This document shows, piece after piece, positions 12,057-23,604 of a DNA stretch of 64,000 nucleotides. Where the stretch lies: assembly GCA_964017045.1 (NCBI GenBank), contig OZ024798.1, positions 24,579,347 to 24,643,346 on the forward strand, in the 5' to 3' direction. Below the pieces are notes generated by a model. That model did not search any database and was not told the origin of the DNA. It saw nothing but the letters and a program-made list of their open reading frames with translations. How positions within the stretch are numbered: the first letter of the stretch is position 1; every line of letters starts with the position of its first letter. The stretch comes from Omphiscola glabra (taxonomy: Eukaryota; Mollusca; Gastropoda; Lymnaeidae). The translations under genes were made by a program, and so were the position numbers.

Positions 12057-12793
12057 CCGCCCCCGCCCCCCTCCCCCAACTCAGTACCTTGAGCCAAATA
12101 CTCGCCCGCATGTGGTATCGCCCCCGGCCCCCTCCCCCCAACTCAGTTCCCATAAGCCAAATCATCGCCCGCATGTGGTATCGCCCCCTCCCCCCAACTC
12201 AGTACCCTGAGCCAAATCATCGCCCGCGTGTGATATTGCCCCCGCCACCCTCCCCCTCAACTCAATACCCTGAGCCAAATCATCGCCCGCATGTGGTATC
12301 GCCCCCGGCCCCCTCCCCCCAACTCAGTACCCTGAGCCAAATCATCGCCTGCATGTGGTATCGCCCCCTCTCCCCTCCCCCCCAACTCAGTACCCTGAGC
12401 CAAATCATCGCCCGCATGTGATATCGCACTCGCCCCCCTCCCCCCAACTCAGTATCCTGAGCCAAATCATCGCCCGCATGTGGTATCGCCCCCGGCCCCC
12501 TCCCCCCAACTAAGTACCCTGAGCCAAATCATCGCCCGCATGTGGTATCGCCCCCGTCCCCTCCCCCAAACTCAGTACCCTGAGCCAAATTATCGCCCGC
12601 ATGTGGTATCGCCCCCGCCTCCTCCCCCCCAACTCAGTACCTTGAGCCAAATCATCGCCCGTATGTGGTATCGCCCCCGCCCCCCCAACTCAGTAACCTG
12701 AGCCAAATCATCGCCCGCATGTGGTATCGCCCCGGCCCCCCCAACTCAGTACCCTGAGCCAAATCATAGCCCGCATGTGGTATCACCCTCACC
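12057..12793. repeat. ~55-bp GC-rich minisatellite, ~13 copies
   Basis: Units carry CAACTCAGTACCCTGAGCC, then AAATCATCGCCCGCATGTGG, then TATCGCCCCC and a C-rich spacer of variable length. Length variation lies mainly in the C/CT spacer. The frames read from it (e.g. PPPQLSTLSQIIARMWYRP) are repeat artefacts that recur in several phases and on the minus strand. Confidence 0.95.
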
Positions 12794-12858
12794 CCTCCCG
12801 AGAGCCACCTTTCAAAAACTGCTATATTTATTTGAAATTTGTGTGGAATGATCTTAAA

Positions 12859-13265
12859 CAGGACCGGATTAAGCCATTTTAGTGCCCAAGGCAAAAAACC
12901 CATATGGGTGCCCCCTTCTGCCCGGGGCCCTTGATCTTTCACTGACCGTGACCGCTGGTATGTTCAATATTATGCAAAGAAAACAGTTGTTAACAAATAT
13001 GTTTGTAGTTTGTACTACTATCACTTATATAAAACCTACAATAAAGTATTTCCGTATTAAAATTAATAGTTAATAAATTGCACCAGACTTGAATGTGAAT
13101 TTTTATTACTATGTATTTCTTCATTTTCATAGCACTTGTTCAATTTTCAGTTGTTTCTGGACTTAAATGTGTTCAAAAATAAAAATTTTTGAGGATTTGT
13201 GGTGCCCCCAAACGCTTGGTGCCCAAGGCACGTGCCTTATTTGCCTAATGGTTAATCCGGGCCTG
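12859..13265. mobile_element. non-autonomous hAT element, 407 bp
   Basis: The ends are CAGGACCGGATTAAGCC and GGTTAATCCGGGCCTG, an inverted repeat with few mismatches, flanked by the perfect 8-bp duplication ATCTTAAA (12851-12858 and 13266-13273). Inner subterminal sequences (GTGCCCAAGGCA) also pair. The CAG...CTG termini and 8-bp TSD define hAT. No transposase was seen. Confidence 0.9.
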
Positions 13266-13624
13266 ATCTTAAAATGATCTATTGATAAATTGATTTGGAA
13301 TAAATTACATGTGTTTAATTCCAAGATTTGATGTTTACGATTATTACACTTACCACCTCTATTCAACTCTTCTATCAACTCGTCAGTTATTGGCAGCCCT
13401 ACGGACGGCCGTGCAGTGCATTGACACCCGTATTTACCAGCATCTCTGCATTTGGAGCCAGTTATTTCCACTAATATTCAGAAATTATTTTTTTACAAAG
13501 CTCATATAAGGAAAAAAAAGATTTTGGGGTCAACTTTTGAAATTAACTTTATTATTTATCTGACTTGTTTTATCAGACCGCCTATATCAGTTAAAACTTA
13601 ATTGTTACACTAATGGAATGGGAC

Positions 13625-13700
13625 CAGTGTTTCTTTCAGAAATTTTCCCCCGGGGGGCACTTTTGATGTTCGGGGGAAAAGTGCCAGTTGTCAGTGGCCA
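13625..13700 (+). repeat. one end of a CAGTGTTTCTTTCAG repeat
   Basis: It starts with CAGTGTTTCTTTCAG, followed by a CCCCCGGGGGGCACTT palindrome. The same sequence in inverted orientation lies at 17150-17231. No matching target duplication was found. Confidence 0.5.
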
Positions 13701-14480
13701 GAGGAGTAGCTAAGGGGTGGAAGATGTGACATATGTCCCCGGGCGCCAGACTAGCGTGGGCATCTAATGGGCTATAGTGTTAATGGATGAAAATAATAGG
13801 TTTCAGAGTTTAGCGGTGTGGGGGCGTAAACATGAATCTTGTCCCCTGTCATCAAAGACTCACGTCAGTGACGTAGAAGTGGTGGGGGGCGAACATTTGG
13901 TCTTTCCAGGTGTCTTTTTCTCTTTAGATAAGAGCGGCGGGAGTTTTGGACATCTGCAGAGTTTCTATCGAGAAAGGTAGCGTGGCAAAAAAGTTAACCC
14001 ACCTAGGATGGCGCTAACACTAGGCTCGCCCCTGGGCAGTGTATATATCAGCACCAAATTAACCCACCTAGGGTGGCCCTAACACTAGGCACGCCGCTGG
14101 GCAGTGTATATATCAGCACCACATTAACCCACCTGGGTGGCGCTAACACTATGCACGCCCCTGGGCAGTGTTATATATATCAGCATTAAATTAACCCACC
14201 TAGGGTGGTCGTTCTAACACTAGGCACGCCGTTGGGAAGTGTATATATCAGCACCAAATTTGGCTGTCATGGCAAGTAATTTTTATCGGGAAGTAGGGCA
14301 GCAGAAAATGTGTGATTGTTTAACAATCAAAAGGTGCTTTTTGGAATATACATGATTCGAATGTTTTGATAAGACTTTCATTTGATCGGGAGGAAATAAT
14401 TTTTCAAGCGTCAGGGGAGGCATTATGGCGATCAGTGCCAAACACAAACTAAATTCATTCTGGTTGTGGTGTGCCGAAGA
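13690..14480. repeat. dispersed repeat A, left part (copy 1)
   Basis: Sequence from the tandem block at 13994 to ~14480 resembles 56140-56470: the shared pieces are the ATATCAGCACC / CTATCGATACC end, ATCGGGAAGTAGGG, AAAATCAAGAGGTG-like and CAGTGCCA...AACTGAATTCA. The match resumes at ~16100-16850 against 56480-57060. The 14.6-16.1 kb LINE pieces therefore look like later insertions into this copy. Confidence 0.55.
13994..14262. repeat. ~65-bp tandem repeat x4
   Basis: Four units containing TTAACCCACCTAGGGTGGC, CTAACACTAGGCACGCC and GGGCAGTGTATATATCAGCA. The copy at 56 kb has only one related unit, so the block expanded locally. Confidence 0.9.
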
Positions 14481-14667
14481 AAATCATTTGACACAAGATT
14501 AGATTCAACCCGGTAGTCACATTGATCGACGTCAAGGAAAAGGGGGGGGGGGGGGTAGCAGAAATTGAGGAATCCGAAGAGTTTGAGCAAAAGTGAGGGC
14601 AAGGGTCACCTTAATTTTAAAATAATAAATTCAAAATGCAGTGATGCATTGTGGTGCACATTTTTCT

Positions 14668-14820
14668 TCTTCTTTTTCTGTCTATTAAGGGCCCACGATC
14701 AATTTATTGATCATTATGGCTCCTATGAATGTAGATGGGATTTGCAATGTTTTTGTGCCTGGTGTTGATGCGGATATTTCACAAGAGTTACCTAGTGAGG
14801 GTATCATGCACTGTATTTAA
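14668..14820 (-). mobile_element. 3' end of a jockey-like LINE (5'-truncated)
   Basis: It is nearly identical to 18838-18990 and, inverted, to 21395-21535. The shared terminal block contains the palindromic GATCAATTTATTGATC and, on the minus strand, ends in a (GAA)n tract (TTCTTCTTC at 14668-14676). It is a short 5'-truncated insertion of the same LINE family. Confidence 0.7.
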
Positions 14821-14909
14821 TGTATCTTTAAGACAATGTATGAAGTAGCATTTCAAACGTTCATATATTTACTGTTAGATGTCTCGTAGAAAAATGCTAA
14901 GAATACATC

Positions 14910-16000
14910 AACATACACCAACTATATGTGGACTACAAATCAGGTTATGATAGCATAGACAGGAAATACATGAACGATGCTGTGCTGGAACTTGGAGTCC
15001 TTAACAAACTTACCCGACTCATACATATGGCGATGGATAACTACAAAAGTAGAATCAAAGTACAGAGGGAGTACTTGAGGGAGTTTCCAATCAATCTGGG
15101 CCTCAGACAAGGAAATCCGTGTATCATTTTCAACATTACTTTAGAAAAAAGCATTAGAAACATACGTGTGAGCATCTGAGAGGTGGTACAGAACAACCAT
15201 AAGGAACTTTATAAAGCCAGCCACTGCAATACCTGGCCTACACAGACGATATAGCGCTACTTGGTAGAAACAGCATTGATGATATAATTAAAACTTTCAG
15301 GGAACTTGAAGATGTGACTGTCAAAGCTGGTCTTGATGTAAATAAAGCGAAGGTAATATTTATGATAATGTCAGGAAATACGCACTGATGACTTCATCAA
15401 TATGAACATCTACGCCTTTGAGAGGGTAGCTACTTTCAAATATCTAGGGGTGACTATAAATAAGCAAGAGGAAATACAATCGCATGTGCAAGAAAGAATA
15501 ACAGCATGAAACCGTTCTTATTTAAATTTACAAAAGCTACTTCAAAGCAAAAATCTCGCTAAGGGAACAAAGAAGGCAGTATACACCACTATCACAAGAC
15601 CAGTAGTGAGACTTGGTTCCTACCAGAAAAGCAGAGAACCTGCTAAATATATGACCCGATGATAGACAATTTTGTTTTTGGGAATCCGTACAAACTAAGA
15701 GCTATACCAATTGTACAAATACCCATCCATAGTCACAACAATATAAAAAAAAGGCAGACTGCCCTAGGCAGGACACATTGAAAGGATGCCGGATTCTGGA
15801 GCAACAAAAACGGTCTACAGGCAGAAACCTAGGGGCAGACGGCTCACCGGTCGACCAAGACTGAGATGGATTGACGATGTAGAGAAGGGCTTACAAAGGT
15901 TGGGGTTCGCACATGGAGGTGTAAAGCGATGGATCGATCACAATGGAAGAATGGAAATACCAAAAACATACGTTTATTTCAAAATATTTCCAAGTTTCAC
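14910..16000 (+). pseudogene. decayed LINE reverse transcriptase
   Basis: The plus strand reads DYKSGYDSIDRKYMNDAVLE...LGLRQGNP (palm), then LAYTDDIALLGRN (the YADD box with A to T), then FKYLGVTIN, then AGHIERMPDSGATKTVY, GRRLTGRPRLRWIDDVEKGL and a stop region. The order and spacing match an APE-type LINE ORF2 C-terminal half. At least three frame changes and several stops make it non-functional. It lies between two halves of repeat A and so post-dates it. Confidence 0.75.
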
Positions 16001-16099
16001 CAAAGTCAAAAAGAAAAAACGCTTATCTGTACAAAAGGCTATAGAATATATCTTTATGGGTTTTCAAAATTGGTATTTATTTATAAATCATATGTAACC

Positions 16100-16850
16100 G
16101 ACATATTTGTTTAGAAGTCAAGAATTGTTTACAAAAGACTCATATATTTATTAATGTGTGAATGTGTGATTTTTTTTCGTATAAATTATTAAAGTTTCAA
16201 TTCTCAATATTCAGTTGATTTAAATGTTAATTAAGAAATTTAGACTACTATAATTTGCTTCAGATCATTACAACTTGCCTCTTCGATATTATACTTGAAA
16301 ACAATTTTTTTTACCAATTCCATATAATTTTTTTTAATTACTACCAAAAATGGCATTTACAAGATAATCGAAATACTCGAATTTTTTTTATACGTTGTTT
16401 AAATATATATTATATTCTTTCTACTGGATTATCATCTTAAAATATTTTTTTAAATAGTTCAAACAGCTGGGGAAAATTGTTTATTATTATTATATTAACA
16501 GAGAAAAGTCATTGGGGATTTAATAAATAAAGACTTTTTTTTTTTAAATCATTTTACTCTGTTCCCGAAACTGTGTTTAAAAATTAGAAACACTCGATTT
16601 AATAATTATTGATGAAATTTCCACCATTTGTATGTAACCGGTAAATTCCTAATTTTTTGTTTTAAAATTATTATTATTTTTTAATTTTCATTTTATCTAT
16701 GTCAGCATACATCTATGGAATATACTACATTAAAATGTTTGCTAAAAATGATTTTTTAAAGCATGATGCTATTATACAATATAATTTGAAAACAGATTGC
16801 ACATGTTTATTTATTAGCAAGAACTATATTTAAAAAGTCTTTCAACTTTT
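16100..16850. repeat. dispersed repeat A, right part (copy 1)
   Basis: AT-rich sequence resembling 56480-57060 (e.g. AGATAATCGAAATACTCG against TGATAATCGAAATGCTAG, and TAGCAAGAACTAT against TAAGCAAGAACTAT). No coding frame was recognised. Confidence 0.45.
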
Positions 16851-17149
16851 GCAGCTGCAAAATGTAATTAAATAAAAGATACCGATATCTGCGAATCAGA
16901 AAAAGTAAACTTTAGCTTATGATCAGGAGCGGCCAATTTTCAAAACAATAACATATTTATAATCGATTTCTGCGAGCCTGTAACAAGATTAACCTGAACA
17001 CTATGGATCATCAATATATATCGAACAAAGCGATATTTTATTTGTTCCAATAATTGTAATCGATTTAAGGCACACATTTCAATAACTTTAAAAAGTTTTA
17101 TAAAAATTAAATTTAGAGTATTTTTTTTTTTTTAATTTTTCTTTTCTTA

Positions 17150-17231
17150 CACATTTTCCCCGGGGGGGGGGGGCACTTGACTTGCTCCGGGGGTACTGCC
17201 CCCCCCGGAGGTATGCCTGAAAGAAACACTG
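17150..17231 (-). repeat. one end of a CAGTGTTTCTTTCAG repeat, inverted
   Basis: It ends CTGAAAGAAACACTG (17217-17231), the exact inverse of 13625-13639, again next to a C/G homopolymer palindrome. Confidence 0.5.
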
Positions 17232-17234
17232 GCT

Positions 17235-17440
17235 CTGATGTCCTAAAATCTATTTCAAGGAAAAAAGTCTTTAAATGGTCCTGAAATGACTTTTTATCAT
17301 TTTCAATTTCCCTCAAAGATTGAGACAAACTGTCCCACAATTCAGGTGCAATAGCTACAAAAGAGTGCAAGCCGTATGACTTCTTTCTGTGTTCATCCAC
17401 ACTGGGAACTCTCATTAAGGACTGTGTTGAAGAGGACAGG
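17235..17440 (-). pseudogene. LINE C-terminus fragment (CR1/L2 type)
   Basis: The minus strand reads LMRVPSVDEHRKKSYGLHSF, then VAIAPELWDSLSQSLREI, then FQDHLKTFFLEI. This is the usual CR1/L2-type ending (R..KSYG.RSF...AP.LWN.LP...I...FK..LKT.LF), like the end of the intact element at 30.6 kb (TKTYGERSFSYCAPKQWNSL). Only this tail is present. Confidence 0.7.
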
Positions 17441-17916
17441 TTCTGTATGCAGAATCTTGTCTTTAAAAAATAAATATTATAATATTTTTTTTTCATTTTC
17501 AACAAAAGACTATGTGTTTAATGCAATCCTATTCTTTAAATATACGGAAGTAGAAATAAACATGAAAATGTTAATGTGATTTAAATGTTTATGGAAATTT
17601 TAGTTTAGCTTCTAAACTTCCGTGGGAATTTCCTCTATCGATAAATAATGTCTTTTATACAAGTTTCTACCTCATTAAGAGAAAGTTCAATTTTTTATAA
17701 GAGTTTTAGATGATACAAATGTTCTTTTTATGTTTCTCTAAGTCTCTATGATTTAACTTAAACATTATGCAATTAGATTAAAAGATATTTTTGAAGTTTT
17801 TAGAAAGTTCCAAATGAGTGTAGAATGCAGTACAATGTATTTTCTTTATTTATATAATAACCTAAGCTATACACGAAGGTTTATGTAACGGCGCAAGCCT
17901 CTACGTTAATCTAGGC

Positions 17917-18118
17917 CAGGGGTCTCCAAACTTTTTTCACGGCGGGCCGGATAACAAACAAACAAAAAAAAAAAAAAAAAAAATGACGAGCATGGGCCGG
18001 ATAATGATTACGTACAATAATTTCAAGCCAGAACGAAATTTCAAGTACCGTCGGCGGGCCGGTTGAACTGGCCTCGCGGGTCGGATCCGGCCCGAGGGCC
18101 GTAGTTTGGAGACCCCTG
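17917..18118. mobile_element. non-autonomous hAT element, 202 bp
   Basis: The termini CAGGGGTCTCCAAACT and AGTTTGGAGACCCCTG are a perfect 16-bp inverted repeat, flanked by the perfect 8-bp duplication ATCTAGGC (17909-17916 and 18119-18126). Internal GGGCCGGAT and CGGCCCGAGGGCC motifs are typical of the hAT-Charlie group. There is a 21-bp poly-A inside. It is non-coding and, from its intact TSD, fairly young. Confidence 0.93.
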
Positions 18119-18837
18119 ATCTAGGCAAAACTTGGTAAGCATACTTTTCATAATCCCCATAAAATATCGATTGATTTCAGACTAATAATGTTCACACCTT
18201 TTTGTGCATGGTGGCAACAATTTTATTGGGAATGATGCGCTGTGTCTGTGGCGCATACAAGTGATTTTTAAGGGAGAATTTTTAAGATAAACGTTGTTCG
18301 ATATCAAAACTAAAAAGGCTAATTCTCGTAAAATATTAAAGATTTAGTTCCTTTGGTGCTCGGCGGTCCTATTAGCTTAAATTCAAAAGGCAACATAGCT
18401 GCTAATTCCTTCCAATTTGAATAGGATAAAATTGAAATTTGAGTATTAATCGGCTTGAGTAGGGCGGTCAGCCTTGCGGGGTTTTTTCGCACAGCTTCAT
18501 TGATTTCCTTTGTGGAGCCATATTTTGGTCTCGGACAATGTTTTGCGGATTAGCTTTTCCGTAGGTTTTTATAACTATTTTCGTTTTACTGTGGACAAGT
18601 TGTTAGCCTGTCACACAACTTTGAGATCTGGTCGAGTAGTATTAGTGTGTGTGTGTGTGGAGGGGTTGATAAGCAACTTTTGTCTGGCCAATTTCCCAAC
18701 AGATCTGTCTGGCTTGTTAGGACCTGCCAGGAGCGGTATGCTGCCACCGGGAAAGCTCTGAGGATCATTCGGACACGCAAGCTGTCACTTCAAGGCAAGG
18801 TGTAAATCTGGTGACATGAAATATAAATATCATATCT

Positions 18838-19510
18838 TCTTCTATATATTAAGGGCCCACGATCAATTTATTGATCATTATGGCTCCTATGAATGTAGAT
18901 GGGATTTGCAATGTTTCTGTGCCTGGTGTTGATGAGGATATTTCACTGGTTACAAGAGTAACTGTGTGAGGGTATCATGCACTGGGGGTTGGAAGGCCTG
19001 AGGCAATAGACGCAAATGAGTCAAGTGTTGTCGCCTCAACTGCTCCTTTTGAAAGATTGTTCCAGTCCCTGATTGTCTTTGGTAGGAATGAGCAGTTCAT
19101 ATACTGGCTTCTCGCTGGTATGATCCGGAATAGCCTGTCATGGCCTTGTCGCTGTCTTTTGAGGAGAGGGACGAGTTTCTGTTTAATGCCAGAGCAGTGG
19201 ACTAGCCCATTATTTATCTTGTAAATCATGGAGAGCCTGGATAGTCGTCGTCGTTTCTCCAATAGTGACCAGCCCAGTGTTTCCAGCATGCTGCCAACAC
19301 TAGAGGTATTCCTGTAGCGGTTCAGGACAAACAAAGCGTGCTGCCCGTCGCTGTACTACCTCCAACCTGTCGATGCTCTTCTGAGTGAATGGGTCCCAGA
19401 CCGAAGATGCATAATCTAAAACCGGCCGGACAAAGTCTTTAAAGGCTCTTTCTTTCACACCGGAGTTGCTGATCTTTAGATTACTCCTTAAGAACCCCAT
19501 GGTATTGTCT
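18838..19510 (-). pseudogene. jockey-like LINE, 3' 670 bp
   Basis: The minus strand reads MGFLRSNLKISNSGVKERAF, VRPVLDYASSVWDPF, RLEVVQRRAARF, then after a frame change NTSSVGSMLETLGWSLLEKR, MIYKINNGLVHCSG, MNCSFLPKTIRDWNNL, LDSFASIA and stop. This is the thumb/C-terminal part of a LINE ORF2. The 3' UTR contains GATCAATTTATTGATC and ends in (GAA)n near 18838. It is 5'-truncated. The same family is inverted at 20340-21535. Confidence 0.8.
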
Positions 19511-19847
19511 GCTTGGTTTCACACATGAAATATCATATGTGATGTATTTTATTTGGAGCCATTTGTGAATCAATAACTATCTTTTTTATCTTATTCAAGC
19601 ATTAAAAAAAATGTTTCTAGCTTCTCCTTAAATATTATCTTGGGTTTTTTTTTTAAAATATAATTGCCACGTGCTTTGTACCATACACATTAACACTTCA
19701 TATGAGACTGTAACAAGTATTATCTCCGTAAAAGATACAGGTTATGAGAGAAAGATATTTGATGGAAAATGTTGGAGTTTTAGCAAACGATAAATTTTAA
19801 TAGTTTGTTTTTTAAATGCGTTTTTAATTTATTTTTTTTAGCGCAGA

Positions 19848-19978
19848 CTCAATGTTGTATCGTCCAAGCTGGCCAGGTGAAGTCACTGTTGTATCGTCCA
19901 AGCTGGCCAGGTGAAGTCACTGTTGGATCGTCCAAGCTGGCCAGGTGAAGTCACTGTTGGATCGTCCAAGCTGGCCAG
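19848..19978. repeat. 34-bp tandem repeat x4
   Basis: Four units beginning TGTTGTATCGTCCAAGCTGG, alternating TGTATCG and TGGATCG, almost identical to one another. Confidence 0.93.
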
Positions 19979-20339
19979 CAGCCTACTCGCTTAAGCACAG
20001 TATTTAGGGAGTTAGACACACCGCTCACCTCACAAAGAATGCGAAAAGCAAAGAGAAGCAAAATCGCCTCCAATCGTTCTGCGACTCCACAGCCACAGCA
20101 TGTGAATCCTACACGCGGATGAGTTTTTCAGGCACAAATAGAACTGGCAGGCAAGCTGCTGTATTCCCCGTCAAATATAGCCTGAGCCATCTTCGTGTTC
20201 TAAAGACGAACAACAGTAAGTGGGTGGATATTACTGGTCACTATTAGGAAATAGTGGAACTAGGAATGCGGAAGCTTGAAACACATAGACAGGAAAATAA
20301 AAAGAGAGCGTTTCTACTAAGGGCCTTCTTCAGCAGAGA

Positions 20340-21535
20340 GGACAAATAATATCACAATTTGCTTCTACACAAACTTCAGAGATATGGGATCCAAGGCACT
20401 ACTAAAACACGGATCTCTAGCTTCCTCAGCAACCGATGTCAAGCAGTAGTGGTGGACAGCACAAGCTCCTCCTTTGTCAGAGTTAAGTCAGGGGTCCCCC
20501 AGGGCTCGGTGCTAGGCACCTGTTTGTTCCTAGCATACATCAATGACTACCCGAGAAATTGACATCCCAAGCAAGACTGTTCGCAGATGACACATCGGTG
20601 TATAGGGCGATCGCCAACAGATCTGACCAGGACCAGCTACAAGAGGATCTCAATCGGTTAGCTGAGTGGGAGATGAGCTTGGACGTGGAATTCCATCATG
20701 CCAAGTGCCAGACACTGTCAGTCTCTAGAAGTTGTACTCCTCTACACTACCACTATGAATTTCATGGCCATGTACTTGAGCAAGTTTCCTCCGTAAGGTA
20801 CCTGTGTGTTAACATTCAAAGAGAGGTCCGCTGGGACGAGCATATTAATGTGTGCAACCAGGCAAACAAGACCCTGGGGTTCTTAAGGCATAATCTAAAG
20901 ATCAGCAACTCCAGTGTGAAAGAAAGAGCCTATAAAATCTTTGACCAGCCGCTTTTAGATTTTACATCTTCAGTCTGGGACCCATTTACACAGAAGAGCA
21001 CCGCCAGGTTGGAGGCGGTCCAGTGACGGGCAGCACGCTTTGTCCTGAGCCGACACAGGAATACCTCTAGTGTTGGCAGCATGCTGGAAACACTGGGCTG
21101 GTCACTGTTGGAGGAACCACAACAGCTATCCAGGTTCTCCATGATTTACAAGATAAATAATGGGCTAGTCCACTGCTCTGGCTTTAACCAGAAACTCGTC
21201 CCTCTCCCCCATAGACAGCGACAAGGCCATGACAGGCTATTCCGGATCATACCAGCGAGAAGCCAGTATATGAACTGCTCATTCCTGCCAAAGACAATCA
21301 TGGACTGGAACGAGCGTTCAAAAGGAACAGTTGAGGCGACAACACTTGACTCATTTGCGTCTATTGCCTCAGGCCTTCCAAACCCAGTGCATGGTACCCT
21401 CACACAGAAACTCTTGCAGCCTTTAAAATAGCATCATCAACACCAGGCACAGAAACATTGCAAATTCCATCTACATTCATAGGAGCCATAATGATCAATA
21501 AATTGATCGTGGGCCCTTAATATACAGAGGAAGAA
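20340..21535 (+). pseudogene. jockey-like LINE reverse transcriptase, 5'-truncated
   Basis: The plus strand reads LLHKLQRYGIQGTTKTRISS, VKSGVPQGSVLGTCLFLAYI, then in an overlapping frame LFADDTSVYRAIANRSD (YADD box as FADD), EWEMSLDVEFHHAKC, VRYLCVNI and VWDPFTQKSTARLEAVQ. A stop at ~21026 is followed by MLETLGWSLLEE, IYKINNGLVHCSG and LDSFASIASG. It is broken by a frame change near 20560, the stop at 21026 and loss of the endonuclease part. The 3' UTR is the inverse of 18838-18990 and ends in GGAAGAAGAAA. Confidence 0.85.
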
Positions 21536-21539
21536 GAAA

Positions 21540-22560
21540 TAGAAGACAGCTAAAAAAAATTATTAGGACAAGACTTCAATAGACTAAGGAACATAAATTG
21601 ATTACGCAATAACTTGTGGAATGAATACTTCTGAAAAAACTTCCTTCGGCTTTTTGAAACTTTTAGATATGAAGATTGTAGGAAGTCAACAACATGATTT
21701 ACTTTTTCAAAAACCTTTGTTGTTTATGTATTTTATTGAATGTTTGTAAGTAAATAATATTTAACAGTTCTTTAAATTCTACATATAGTTACAAACGAGT
21801 GTGAGTGTTTAGGTTGTAGATTTCAAAAACTAACTTCTGCGTCTCTAAAGCGATTGTAGCTGTAAATTCTAAAGATGGTATACTGAATAGAGCAGATTAC
21901 TCATTGTCATCTAGGCGCATATATAAATGAGTTTATCAATGTATTTTATAATTAAAATATAAATCTGTGTATTCAGGCATACTTCTATCATCGTTACCTC
22001 CGAAAAATCATACATTATGACTTAATGACTAACACGATTATTTCTCTTCGTATATTAAAAATAATAATTATGACAATATCCACTTACGTAAGAGGGGTGG
22101 TGCTGTGTGATCGTGCTGATGGGTCGTTTTCCCCTCCATATATAAGTACAGCACATATTGGCCTACTACTGAAATTTCTCCGGGTTGGGGGGTTAAAAGG
22201 GGCAGCAAATATATTGCCCCGCCCCCTGGTGGTTCCTGGGCCATTTAAGTAATAAAAGTCGGTTTAATTCTCACAGTGACAATTTTCAGCCACCAATTAC
22301 AATACAATAGACCATACCTACTGCTACTGGCGTTCCTGTGGGAGGGGGAGTAAGACTGCACACAATGGGATTTGACACCAAATGGAAAATTACAAATTTG
22401 ACAGAGTTCCCTTGATTCAGTTTCATAACAGTACTCAGTAAAATAGAAGAACATGTTGTCATAAGAACAGTGTGTCATAAGAACAGAGTATTATTATAGT
22501 AGGGTGTAACAATAATATGGTGACACCAGATCCGGTAGTCACCAGAACATGTATCACAAG
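21540..22560. other. no gene recognised
   Basis: AT-rich sequence. Short open frames have no recognisable protein. Confidence 0.4.
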
Positions 22561-22561
22561 A

Positions 22562-22830
22562 AAAATGGTGTCATGAGATGAGGTAAAGGCCATAGCAGGT
22601 TTCCGTCAGAACATGATTTCACCAGACAGTGCAATGAGGCCTCAGAGTCGGTAGCCACCAGAACATGATTACACCAGACAGAGCAGGGTGGCATTAGGAT
22701 CAGTTGCCACCAGAACATGATTTCATCAGACAGAGCAAGGTGGCATTAGGATCAGTTGCCACCAGAACACGATTTCATCAGACAGTGCAGGGAGGCATCA
22801 GAGTCGGTTGCCACCAGAACAGTGTGCAAA
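22562..22830. repeat. ~52-bp tandem repeat
   Basis: About five diverged units containing GTTGCCACCAGAACATGATT and TCATCAGACAGAGCA. Frames on both strands across it are artefacts. Confidence 0.85.
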
Positions 22831-22879
22831 CTGAGGATGCCTCAACCATATCAGGATACCGCCAGAAAAGCGTATCATC

Positions 22880-23095
22880 TGACAGAACAGGACGCCTTGG
22901 GAGTGTGTTGCAAACAGAACAGGACGCCTTGTGAGTATGTTGCAAACAGAGCAGGGTGTCTTGTGAGTATGTTGCAAACAGAGCAGGGTGTCTTGTGAGT
23001 ATGTTGCAAACAGAGCAGGGTGTCTTGTGAGTATGTTGCAAACGGAGCAGGGTGTCTTGTGAGTTTGTTGCAAACGGAGCAGGGTGCCTACAAAG
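22880..23095. repeat. 37-bp tandem repeat x6
   Basis: Units read GTTGCAAACAGAGCAGGGTG then TCTTGTGAGTAT. The central three are nearly identical. It abuts the ~52-bp array, and the two share GAGCAGGGTGG-like cores, so one may have arisen from the other. Confidence 0.9.
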
Positions 23096-23407
23096 CAGCA
23101 GACTCGAAGGAGGTTCATGGGGATGTCTGGAGGAAGTGAAGAAAATGGTAAAGGGACAAATCAAAAGACAGATGAGGTCCATCAAAGCAGATGTGTTTTG
23201 GGCTGTTCAAATTGAAAGTCTACCTTTATAGGCGACTGAAGAAAAGTAATTAGTGTCCTTTCCCAACCTGGCTACTGCGTATGATGAGTTAGCTTGAAAG
23301 TGAACTTCTTAACTGAACTACCAAAGCACATGAAAGCAGCAGAATAAACTAAAGGATGTTCAATATTTGAAGTATTTAAAGTCAAAGCTGAATGGGACTT
23401 TCTAGAA

Positions 23408-23604
23408 CAGCGGTTCTCAACCTGTGGATCGCGACCCCATCGGGGGTCGAATAACCCTTTTCCAGGGGTCGCCTATGACCATTGAAAAATAAATATGCTC
23501 TACAGCTATGAAGTAGCAAAGAAAATATTTCTGTGGTTGTGGGTCGCCTAAACTCGAGGAACTGTATTAAAGTTTCGCGGCATAAGGATGGTTGAGAACC
23601 ACTT
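23408..23604 (+). mobile_element. SPIN-like non-autonomous hAT, copy 1
   Basis: A 197-bp element starting CAGCGGTTCTCAACCTGTGG and ending GGTTGAGAACCACTT, flanked by the perfect 8-bp duplication TTCTAGAA (23400-23407 and 23605-23612). Inside it has TCGCGACCCC, GGGGTCGAA, AGGGGTCGCC, AGGAACTGTATTAAAG and CGCGGCAT, in the order I know from the SPIN hAT family described as horizontally transferred among tetrapods. No transposase is present. Assignment to SPIN rests on recall of the consensus, not on a search. Confidence 0.85.

Noticed and set aside
12089..12942. Frames on both strands with WYRPRPPP or RYHMRAMIWLR repeats
   Set aside because: The period equals the ~55-bp minisatellite, and the pattern appears on both strands; no start or splice context.
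22778..23185. Minus-strand frames of 106 and 135 codons with HTHKTPCSVCNIL repeats
   Set aside because: Product of the 37-bp and ~52-bp tandem arrays.
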